Source: Bacillota bacterium
Lineage (GTDB): Bacteria > Bacillota > Tb-RUG-66
Assembly (NCBI GenBank): GCA_016288255.1
Contig: JAEEYS010000086.1
Location: 1-11,902 of the forward strand
Length of the DNA: 11,902 bases
Reading direction: 5' to 3'
Shown: positions 6,863 through 11,902 of the stretch, piece after piece
Layout: every line of letters begins with the position of its first letter
Numbering within the stretch: the first letter of the stretch is position 1
Program-made: the position numbers and the translations under genes
The notes under the pieces: generated by a model
The model's input: only the letters and a program-made list of their open reading frames with translations
Database searches by the model: none
Told to the model about the DNA's origin: nothing

Positions 6863-7792
6863 ATGATTTACAACAATATTTTAGAAGCAATAGGCGAAAC
6901 ACCGCTGATCCGGCTGAACAAAATGCCGGAGCCGGGAAGCGCGCAGGTTTTGGTAAAAATGGAAGCTTTGAATGTGGGCGGTTCCATCAAAACAAGAACA
7001 GCATTCAATATGATCGAGCAGGCTGAAAAAGAGGGTTTGATCCATAAAGATACCATTATCGTTGAACCGACCAGCGGGAATCAAGGGATCGGACTGGCTT
7101 TGGTGGGGGCGGTAAAAGGATACCGCACCATTATCATCATGCCGGATTCCGTCAGTGAAGAACGAAGAAAATTGGTAAGACATTACGGCGCAGAAGTAAA
7201 ACTGATCCACGATTCGGGAGATATTGGCAAGTGTATCGAAGAATGCCTTAAAACAGCCCTTTGGATGAAAGAAAAAAATCCGAAAGTATTCGTGCCGCAG
7301 CAATTTGAAAACCCCAACAATACCATGGCGCATAAAAAACATACGGCGCTGGAAATCCTGGAACAGGTTGGGGGACCGATACATGGATTTTGCAGCGGGA
7401 TCGGTACCGGCGGCACCATTACGGGAATCGGCGAGATATTAAAAGAAAAATTCCCGGATATTGTCATTTGGGCGGTAGAACCGGAAAACGCGGCGATCTT
7501 AGCAGGTGGCACCATCGGCACCCATATCCAAATGGGGATCGGTGACGGGATCATACCGGATATTTTGAACAGAACGATCTATAACGATATTTATGTTGCC
7601 ACGGATGCCGAAGCCATTGAAACCGCAAAACGGCTGGCAAGAGAAGAAGGGCTGATGTGCGGTATTTCAAGCGGAACAAATGTAGCCGCCGCGTTGAAAC
7701 TGGCAAAAAAATTAGGGGAAGGAAAAACCGTTGTGACTGTTCTTCCCGATACGGGAGAACGCTATTTTTCCACGTCGCTTTTTAGCGAATAA
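6863..7792 (+). CDS. cysK: CysK-family PLP enzyme (cysteine synthase-like)
   Basis: The 309-aa product is a fold-type II PLP enzyme of O-acetylserine sulfhydrylase length. Lys43 (GGSIKTR) should bind PLP, TSGNQG (70-75) forms the substrate loop, GTGGTITG (181-188) holds the phosphate, and Ser in GISSGTN (268-273) contacts the pyridine nitrogen. The end LPDTGERYFSTSLF is the standard CysK ending. Family reaction: O-acetylserine plus sulfide gives cysteine plus acetate. Two spots deviate from textbook CysK: NVGGSIKTR instead of NPGGSVKDR, and TSGNQG instead of TSGNTG, so a different acceptor or donor is possible. ATG follows GGGAGA, 7 bases away. The stop lies 41 bases before the next start, so it is probably co-transcribed with the hydrolase at 7834. 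I saw no T-box or other leader in the 126 bases before it. Confidence 0.88.
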   Translation: MIYNNILEAIGETPLIRLNKMPEPGSAQVLVKMEALNVGGSIKTRTAFNMIEQAEKEGLIHKDTIIVEPTSGNQGIGLALVGAVKGYRTIIIMPDSVSEERRKLVRHYGAEVKLIHDSGDIGKCIEECLKTALWMKEKNPKVFVPQQFENPNNTMAHKKHTALEILEQVGGPIHGFCSGIGTGGTITGIGEILKEKFPDIVIWAVEPENAAILAGGTIGTHIQMGIGDGIIPDILNRTIYNDIYVATDAEAIETAKRLAREEGLMCGISSGTNVAAALKLAKKLGEGKTVVTVLPDTGERYFSTSLFSE

Positions 7793-7833
7793 AAAAGGAA
7801 TCACATGGAAACAGGAAGAAGGAGGGGATAGCA

Positions 7834-8634
7834 GTGATCAAAGAAAAGCCGGACTTTGACTATAATTCCATCAAAAGAATGGAAGATATGTCATGGTTTA
7901 CCTACGCGCAGATATTTGATGATCTTTTGATCGTTGCGCAAAGAGAGACCAACTGTTTTGTCTGGAAAACCTCCGATGGTCTTGTGGTAATAGATGGGAT
8001 ATGGCCGAAAGAAGAGGCTTATCAGGCGATCATACGAGCGATCACGGAAACGGGTTGGGATCCGGATACGATCAATAAATTCGTCATTACCCACGGGCAT
8101 GTGGATCATGCGGGATGCGGCAGGTGGCTGGTAGAGAATCACCACGCAACGACCTATCTTTCTAAAACGGATGATCTTTTTTGGCGGGAACACCCGACAA
8201 AACCGGACAGACCGGAAACGTGGAAAGATTTTGAGATCGACTGCTATGTGAAAGAAGGAGACCGCATTGTCTGCGGGGACAAGGAGATCACCGTTATCGA
8301 CACGCCGGGGCATACGCCCGGATGTTTGAGCTATATCTTTCCCGTTACAGATCAGGGAGTCAAGCACATGGCCGCTCTTTTTGGAGGCACGACACCGCCA
8401 AGGAACAATGAAGAGGGCGTAAAAGTGCAGAAAAGATCCATAGAGCATTTTATTCAGATCGGAAAAGAAATGGGTGTTGATGTGGCATTGACCAACCATA
8501 CGGCATTTGACAATGGTTTGGAGAGGATCGCATACAGCAGGAAAAGATTGGCTTATTTGCCCAATATCTACGTTTTGGGAAAAGAAGGCTTTGAGAGATT
8601 TTGTCAGATGTATCGGATCATCATGGAAGCGTGA
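7834..8634 (+). CDS. MBL-fold metallo-hydrolase
   Basis: The 266-aa product has the metallo-beta-lactamase fold signature THGHVDHAG (His87, His89, Asp91, His92), a third metal ligand His160 in DTPGHTPGCLSY, and His222 in NHTAFDNG. The wording GHTPGCLSYIFPV followed by FGGT resembles subclass B3 beta-lactamase-like hydrolases, in which the usual bridging Asp is replaced, so binding of two zinc or iron ions needs checking. There is no signal peptide, so it works in the cytoplasm and is unlikely to be a secreted beta-lactamase. The start is GTG 7834 behind AGGAGGGG. It lies 41 bases after the CysK-like gene and before a strong terminator, which suggests a two-gene operon. The substrate, perhaps a thioester or other metabolite linked to sulfur chemistry, is inference only. 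Confidence 0.88.
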   Translation: MIKEKPDFDYNSIKRMEDMSWFTYAQIFDDLLIVAQRETNCFVWKTSDGLVVIDGIWPKEEAYQAIIRAITETGWDPDTINKFVITHGHVDHAGCGRWLVENHHATTYLSKTDDLFWREHPTKPDRPETWKDFEIDCYVKEGDRIVCGDKEITVIDTPGHTPGCLSYIFPVTDQGVKHMAALFGGTTPPRNNEEGVKVQKRSIEHFIQIGKEMGVDVALTNHTAFDNGLERIAYSRKRLAYLPNIYVLGKEGFERFCQMYRIIMEA

Positions 8635-8657
8635 TTTTGGCTAAAAAATAAAAGAAG

Positions 8658-8711
8658 AAAAACGCTTTTCTGCGGGTGAACAAGGGTTTGCCGCATCAGG
8701 AAAGCGTTTTT
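8658..8711 (+). terminator. Strong hairpin terminator, probably bidirectional
   Basis: AAAAACGCTTT (8658-8668) pairs with AAAGCGTTTTT (8701-8711), interrupted by one bulged T, and the stem continues with TGCGG (8671-8675) against CCGCA (8691-8695). The A-run and T-run flanks give T-tracts on both strands. It closes the unit of the CysK-like and MBL-fold genes. Confidence 0.85.
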
Positions 8712-8750
8712 GTTTGAAAAGATCGTGATAAAGGGCGGTATCGACTCCGG

Positions 8751-8790
8751 CAACACTTTTTTGCCAAATAAACTTGGCAAAAAAGTGTTG
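8751..8790. repeat. Perfect inverted repeat, 17-bp arms, 6-base centre
   Basis: CAACACTTTTTTGCCAA (8751-8767) and TTGGCAAAAAAGTGTTG (8774-8790) are exact reverse complements around ATAAAC. The right arm ends with the TTG of the -35 box. The centre contains the first copy of the 14-bp operator-like palindrome. There is no T-tract behind it on the + strand, so it is not a simple terminator. It may be an extended operator or a cruciform-forming control element. Confidence 0.85.
8764..8777. promoter_or_regulatory. Operator 1 (CCAAATAAACTTGG)
   Basis: This differs by one base from the perfect palindrome at 8826-8839. It lies upstream of the -35 box, inside the long inverted repeat. Likely bound by the XRE protein at 9198. 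Confidence 0.7.
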
Positions 8791-8816
8791 ACAAGTAAAC
8801 TTGGCAGGTGTATCAT
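8788..8816 (+). promoter_or_regulatory. Near-consensus promoter of the DUF6442-XRE unit
   Basis: TTGACA (8788-8793), a 17-base spacer and TATCAT (8811-8816) form a strong sigma-A-type promoter. The expected start of transcription is around 8822-8824, about 36 bases before the ATG at 8859. Operator 2 fills the spacer and operator 3 covers the start site, so repression is expected when they are occupied. Confidence 0.9.
8791..8804. promoter_or_regulatory. Operator 2 (ACAAGTAAACTTGG)
   Basis: This second copy has one mismatch at its first base and overlaps the end of the -35 box and the spacer. Its start is 27 bases after that of operator 1. A protein bound here would block RNA polymerase. Confidence 0.75.
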
Positions 8817-8825
8817 AAAGATATA

Positions 8826-8839
8826 CCAAGTAAACTTGG
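8826..8839. promoter_or_regulatory. Operator 3 (perfect palindrome CCAAGTAAACTTGG)
   Basis: CCAAGT and ACTTGG are exact inverted halves around AA. It lies just downstream of the predicted transcription start and 5 bases before the ribosome binding site AAGGAG. Its start is 35 bases after that of operator 2. Confidence 0.78.
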
Positions 8840-8858
8840 CAAAAGGAGAGACGATATC

Positions 8859-9188
8859 ATGGATAAAGAAGCGATTTTAGAAAAGAGCAGAATGGAAAAC
8901 AAAGGCAGAGACGAAAGAGACCGAGAAGCGCTGGCAACGGCCGGACAACGGGCTTACGCTGTTGGCGGGCTGGTCTGTATGGCCATTGTACTGATAAACA
9001 GGATTTTTGGGCAAGACAGCAGTCCCGCTACCTGGGCTGCGTGGACTGTTTATTTTGCAATGGCGGCAGTGCTGTTTCTTGTGAAGTACCAAAAATTGAA
9101 AAAGACCCACGAGCTGATTTTTGGCGTCCTTTTTACGATATTTGGCATTCTCTTTCTTGTGCTCTATATTTATAATCTGGCGAAATAG
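8859..9188 (+). CDS. DUF6442 family membrane protein
   Basis: The 109-aa product has a charged cytoplasmic N-terminus (MDKEAILEKSRMENKGRDERD) of the kind typical of DUF6442 proteins, followed by three hydrophobic helices at about 32-50, 58-76 and 85-106. Its function is unknown. Such genes are often paired with a small XRE regulator, as here: the XRE gene begins 9 bases after the stop. ATG 8859 is chosen because AAAAGGAGAG lies 8 bases before it. An in-frame ATG at 8808 would start inside the promoter, ahead of the -10 box, and cannot be used. The unit is controlled by the three palindromes at its promoter. A sensor or regulator-modulating role is possible but not shown. Confidence 0.85.
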   Translation: MDKEAILEKSRMENKGRDERDREALATAGQRAYAVGGLVCMAIVLINRIFGQDSSPATWAAWTVYFAMAAVLFLVKYQKLKKTHELIFGVLFTIFGILFLVLYIYNLAK

Positions 9189-9197
9189 GGTGATAGC

Positions 9198-9407
9198 ATG
9201 GACGATAAATTGATTTTAAGAAATCGCTTAAAAGAGATCCGATCAGAAAAAGGACTTTCCCAGGCGCAGCTGGCTGCGTTGGTGGGGGTTTCCAGAAATA
9301 CCATCAGCTCCATTGAAGTAGGACAGTTCAATCCAACGGCAAAATTGGCATTGGTCCTTTGTATCGCGCTGGACAAGACCTTTGAGGAGATCTTTTATTT
9401 TGATTAA
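9198..9407 (+). CDS. Small XRE-family transcriptional regulator
   Basis: The 69-aa product is a single Cro/CI-type helix-turn-helix domain and nothing else. LKEIRSEKGLSQAQLAALVG (11-30) forms helices 1-2, VSRNTISSIEVG (31-42) includes the recognition helix, and the rest packs the core (FEEIFYFD end). It resembles the short YozG-like regulators of Firmicutes that bind DNA as dimers. It follows the DUF6442 gene with a 9-base gap and a modest ribosome binding site (AGGGTGA), so both are on one transcript. The three 14-bp palindromes at the promoter are the obvious binding sites, giving negative autoregulation; this is inferred from position and symmetry, not shown. Confidence 0.92.
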   Translation: MDDKLILRNRLKEIRSEKGLSQAQLAALVGVSRNTISSIEVGQFNPTAKLALVLCIALDKTFEEIFYFD

Positions 9408-9509
9408 AAAAAGATTTTATTTTTGATATGGAAAATGTCGGATTCTACTCTGCGTAGATGGCTATTTTAAGGTAGAGATGGTATCCTGATATTGCAGGGA
9501 GATGATAAA

Positions 9510-10097
9510 ATGGACCAATATGAAATAGGTGCTGTGATCAAAAAGCGCAGAGAAGAAAAAAAGATGACACAGATGGAGCTGGCTGAAATTTTAAATGTGA
9601 GCGACAAAACAGTGTCCAAATGGGAAACAGCGAAAGGATACCCGGATATTACTTTGGTAGAGCCTTTGGCGAAAGCGCTGGGGATCTCGGTCATGGAACT
9701 GATGTCGGGAAACGATGTACAAAATAAAAACCGCGCGTGGAACATGATGAAAATGAAACTCTATGTTTGCCCTATTTGCGGAAACGTCATAAGCAGTATA
9801 GGAGAAGCTGTAATAAGCTGCTGCGGGATCACACTGCCGCCCTTGGAAGCGGAATCGCCGGATGAATCGCACAGTGCCCGGATAGAAAAAGTGGAAGACG
9901 AATATGCTGTTACGATTTCTCACGAGATGAGCAAAGAGCATTTTATTTCCTTTTTGGTTTCGGTATCGGATCATGGGGCCCATATGATAAAATTGTATCC
10001 GGAAGGAGCCGCGGAGGCAAGATTCCCCATCAGGAGAACAAGAAGGCTGTATTATTATTGCAACAGACATGGATTGTTTCAAGTGAAAATCAAATAA
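9510..10097 (+). CDS. XRE regulator fused to a desulfoferrodoxin (superoxide reductase-like) domain
   Basis: The 195-aa product has three parts. Residues about 6-63 are a Cro/CI helix-turn-helix (MTQMELAEILNVSDKTVSKWE). Residues about 85-112 read as a desulforedoxin site: Cys87-x2-Cys90 (YVCPICGN) and Cys104-Cys105 (ISCCG). Residues about 119-193 match the superoxide reductase iron domain with all five ligands placed as in the enzyme: His121, His138 and His144 (SHEMSKEH, spacing six), then Cys184 and His187 (YYCNRHGLF). The iron centre could sense or reduce superoxide and change DNA binding; this is inferred. ATG 9510 is chosen for AGGGAG 8 bases upstream; TTG 9492 in frame is rejected. A weak promoter (TTGATA 9423-9428, TACTCT 9446-9451) may drive it alone. 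A terminator follows. Confidence 0.88.
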   Translation: MDQYEIGAVIKKRREEKKMTQMELAEILNVSDKTVSKWETAKGYPDITLVEPLAKALGISVMELMSGNDVQNKNRAWNMMKMKLYVCPICGNVISSIGEAVISCCGITLPPLEAESPDESHSARIEKVEDEYAVTISHEMSKEHFISFLVSVSDHGAHMIKLYPEGAAEARFPIRRTRRLYYYCNRHGLFQVKIK

Positions 10098-10107
10098 AGC
10101 GAGAGAA

Positions 10108-10153
10108 AACAAAAACTTCTTATTACCACAGCAGGCAGTAAGAAGTTTTTGTT
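10108..10153 (+). terminator. Hairpin terminator, perfect 15-bp stem
   Basis: AACAAAAACTTCTTA (10108-10122) pairs exactly with TAAGAAGTTTTTGTT (10139-10153) around a 16-base loop, with T-rich flanks on both strands. It separates the XRE-desulfoferrodoxin gene from the flavin reductase gene. Confidence 0.85.
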
Positions 10154-10197
10154 ATTAAAAAAATTGACAGGAAAATGTATGGCAGGCCAAAATTCAT

Positions 10198-10227
10198 TTG
10201 GAAAATCAGCTCAAAATGCTCTATAAT
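10198..10227 (+). promoter_or_regulatory. Promoter of the flavin reductase gene
   Basis: TTGGAA (10198-10203), an 18-base spacer and the consensus -10 TATAAT (10222-10227) lie 35 bases before the ATG at 10263. A TTGACA at 10164-10169 has no matching -10 at the right distance. Confidence 0.65.
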
Positions 10228-10262
10228 GATGATAATAATATAGAGGAAAGCAGGGATGAAAA

Positions 10263-10835
10263 ATGAAAAAAAATTTAGGCGTAGTGCCGGCAGTTTATCC
10301 GATGCCGGTCTTGATGGTTGCCGCATACGATGAAACAGGAAAAGTCAATGTCATGAACGCGGCATGGGGTATGATTTGTGATATGGACAAAATCGCGCTT
10401 TTTATTGACGAAGAACATAAAACGACAAAAAATATTCGGGAAACAAAAGCATTTACGGTCAGCATTGCGGATCAGGATCATATGGATGTGGCTGACTTTT
10501 TTGGGATCGCCAGCGGTAACAAAATGGAAGATAAATTTGAACGCACCGGGTATACCGCAGTCAAAAGCGAGCATGTCAACGCGCCGATCATTGAAGAGTT
10601 TCCTTTGGTGCTGGAATGCGAGCTGGCAGAGATCACGGAAACGGAAAATCTGCACGCGGTAGTAGGCAAGATCATCAACACCGCTGCGGAAGAAAGTATT
10701 TTGTCCGATAACGGCAAGATCGATCCTTTGAAACTCAAAGCATTGATCTTTGATCAGTTCCAAAGCGGCTACTATGTAACGGGAGAAAAGATAGGAAAGG
10801 CGTGGAATGCCGGCGCCGGTTTGATGCAAAAATAA
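10263..10835 (+). CDS. Flavin reductase family protein
   Basis: The 190-aa product has the split-barrel FMN-binding fold of the flavin reductase/flavoredoxin family. It begins with PAVYPMPVLMVAAYDETGKVNVMNAAW (proline-rich strand and NxxxxAW loop), continues with a strand ending in an H-K-T-T-N loop (DEEHKTTKNIRETKAFTVSI), and has the usual DFFGIASG segment before a second barrel half. Relatives bind FMN and pass electrons between NAD(P)H or ferredoxin-like donors and partners. The physiological partner is unknown. The start is ATG 10263 with AGGGATGA upstream. It has its own promoter and is followed after 67 bases by the SIMPL gene, possibly on the same transcript. Anaerobes often use such proteins in oxygen defence, but nothing here proves that. 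Confidence 0.9.
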   Translation: MKKNLGVVPAVYPMPVLMVAAYDETGKVNVMNAAWGMICDMDKIALFIDEEHKTTKNIRETKAFTVSIADQDHMDVADFFGIASGNKMEDKFERTGYTAVKSEHVNAPIIEEFPLVLECELAEITETENLHAVVGKIINTAAEESILSDNGKIDPLKLKALIFDQFQSGYYVTGEKIGKAWNAGAGLMQK

Positions 10836-10902
10836 GGGCAGACAGGGCGCGGTTTGCAGACTATGTAAAAAAATTTGTTATCAAAAGAAGGGGGCGTACA
10901 AA

Positions 10903-11562
10903 ATGGAAAGGACGATCAAGATCACCGGGAAGGGCGAGATCGCTGTCAGCCCGGACAGGATCAGACTCAGTATGAACGTAAAGAGCGTAGATCCTTCCTA
11001 TGAACAGACAGTAAAAAAGTCGGCGGAAGATACAAAAATATTGCGGAATGCGGTAAAAAGCGCAGGGCTTAATCCAAAAGAGCTAAAAACAGCGCGATTT
11101 AGCGTGGATACAGCTTACGAAGAATATACAGATCAAAACGGCAGATGGAAAAGAAAATTTATCGGTTATGAATATCGGCATGCTTTGTTTATTACCTTTC
11201 CCAATGACAACAAACTGCTGGGCAAGATCTTATACGCGCTGGCAAACTGTCCCGTTGATGTGGAGTTTTCCATTGCGCATACCGTAGAAAATACAAAAAA
11301 AGTAAAGAATATGGTGCTTGAAAAGGCAGTGGAAGACGCAAGAGAAAAAGCGGAAGTCTTGACCAAAGCGGCAGGAGTAGCCTTGCAAGAGATCGTGACC
11401 ATAGATTATTCTTGGCATGACATCATAGTCCAGGAAAGCCCTATGCGGATGCTGGCTGATACGGATTGTTTGGCTGCTCCGGGAAACAGCTATGATGTCG
11501 ACATAGAAGCGGATGACATTACTGTGGAAGAAACGGTTACGGTGATCTGGAAGATCGCGTAG
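10903..11562 (+). CDS. SIMPL domain-containing protein (DUF541)
   Basis: The 219-aa product fits the SIMPL/DUF541 family: it opens with the repeated-strand motif ITGKGEIAVSPDRIRLSMNV and carries a helix with KSAEDTKILRNAVKSAGLNPKELKT. It then has the block with YEYRHALFITF and closes with a typical VEETVTVIWKI strand. No catalytic function is known; family members are often exported or membrane-linked. This one has no signal peptide, since it begins MERTIKITGKGE, so a cytoplasmic location is suggested. The ATG is preceded by AAGGGGGC 7 bases upstream. It lies 67 bases behind the flavin reductase gene and 41 bases ahead of a lipoprotein gene, so the three may be one transcript. Confidence 0.9.
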   Translation: MERTIKITGKGEIAVSPDRIRLSMNVKSVDPSYEQTVKKSAEDTKILRNAVKSAGLNPKELKTARFSVDTAYEEYTDQNGRWKRKFIGYEYRHALFITFPNDNKLLGKILYALANCPVDVEFSIAHTVENTKKVKNMVLEKAVEDAREKAEVLTKAAGVALQEIVTIDYSWHDIIVQESPMRMLADTDCLAAPGNSYDVDIEADDITVEETVTVIWKIA

Positions 11563-11603
11563 CAGCATCGAAAAAGATCAATAGAACGAAGAGGAGGGGT
11601 ATC

Positions 11604-11902
11604 ATGGGTAAAAAAATAAAACTATTCTGTCTTTTTCTATTGATCGTACTGCTGTTTTGCGCGGCTTGCGAAAAGCGGCCTGACACAGGTGAGATAAAAG
11701 CAGAAGAGTCGGACACAAAAAAGCAGGAAAAGACAGAAGGAACAGAAGATCTGACGGAAAACGAGGAAGGAGCGGACGGAGAAAAAGAGCAGGAGAAAAA
11801 CGAGAAAAGAATTTTGGTTTCGGACGGTACAAATGAGATCGTTTTTCAGCTCAATGACAGCTCCGCGGCAGAAAGCCTCTATCAAATGCTTCCGCTTACG
11901 AC
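11604..11902 (+). CDS. Lipoprotein with cyclophilin-like domain (C-terminus cut by window edge)
   Basis: ATG 11604 follows GAGGAGGGG, and the frame is open to the right edge (99 codons visible). Residues 1-22 are a lipoprotein signal: a basic start (MGKKIK), a hydrophobic core (LFLLIVLLF) and the lipobox CAAC with Cys22 as the lipidated residue (the -3 position is Cys, slightly unusual). Residues about 23-66 are an acidic, low-complexity linker rich in Glu, Lys and Thr. From about residue 70, ILVSDGTNEIVFQLNDSSAAESLYQMLPLT matches the opening strands of the small bacterial cyclophilin-like fold, where an LPLT motif is common. The protein should sit on the outer face of the membrane. Its end lies outside the window. 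Confidence 0.85.
   Translation, partial: MGKKIKLFCLFLLIVLLFCAACEKRPDTGEIKAEESDTKKQEKTEGTEDLTENEEGADGEKEQEKNEKRILVSDGTNEIVFQLNDSSAAESLYQMLPLT

Noticed and set aside
7891..8499. 202-aa open frame on the - strand
   Set aside because: It lies antisense to the MBL-fold hydrolase, whose motifs are complete; the minus frame has no recognisable domain.
8764..8839. Three similar short repeats that could suggest a CRISPR-like array
   Set aside because: The units are 14-bp palindromes at unequal spacing that overlap a promoter, which fits operators and not repeat-spacer units.
8808..8858. Upstream ATG extending the DUF6442 protein by 17 residues
   Set aside because: It lies ahead of the -10 box of the only good promoter, and the ATG at 8859 has a strong ribosome site.
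10275..10829. 184-aa open frame on the - strand
   Set aside because: It mirrors the flavin reductase gene almost exactly; the + strand product has the family signature, the promoter and the ribosome site.

Overview
The window looks like a chromosome segment from an anaerobic, low-to-mid GC Firmicute of the Clostridia type. This rests on purine-rich Shine-Dalgarno sites (several are runs of G), AT-rich sigma-A-like promoters, a yjdF riboswitch, an aldo/keto reductase carrying [4Fe-4S] clusters, a desulfoferrodoxin-type domain and a DUF6442 protein. I cannot name the genus. Every convincing gene lies on the + strand. I see no tRNA, rRNA, CRISPR array, transposase or phage structural gene.

Left part (1-3374): the C-terminus of a membrane protein; a 417-base stretch without an intact gene that may hold a decayed coding fragment; a 210-aa protein of unknown family; and a GNAT acetyltransferase with a C-terminal YoaP-like domain. 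Next comes a yjdF riboswitch (about 2197-2319) directly ahead of its usual partner, a YjdF/DUF2992 gene, and then a small CX5R tyrosine-phosphatase-like protein.

Centre (3462-8634): a complete ABC exporter half-transporter (membrane domain plus ATPase), a terminator, and an intergenic region with a good promoter. Then follow an Fe-S aldo/keto reductase, a CysK-family PLP enzyme with unusual active-site wording, and a metallo-beta-lactamase-fold hydrolase 41 bases behind it. A strong hairpin terminator closes this block.

Right part (8658-11902): a compact two-gene regulatory unit (DUF6442 membrane protein plus a 69-aa XRE repressor) runs from a near-consensus promoter. Three copies of a 14-bp palindrome, CCAAGTAAACTTGG, surround and overlap that promoter, and the first lies inside a perfect 17-bp-arm inverted repeat. 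Next is an XRE regulator fused to what reads as a complete desulfoferrodoxin (desulforedoxin Cys4 site plus all five superoxide-reductase iron ligands), the most interesting protein here. A terminator, a flavin reductase with its own promoter, a SIMPL-domain protein and a lipoprotein with a cyclophilin-like domain cut by the window edge complete the layout.

Redox and sulfur chemistry recur (Fe-S reductase, cysteine-synthase-like enzyme, superoxide-reductase-like regulator, flavin reductase). They sit in separate transcription units, so a shared pathway is only an inference.
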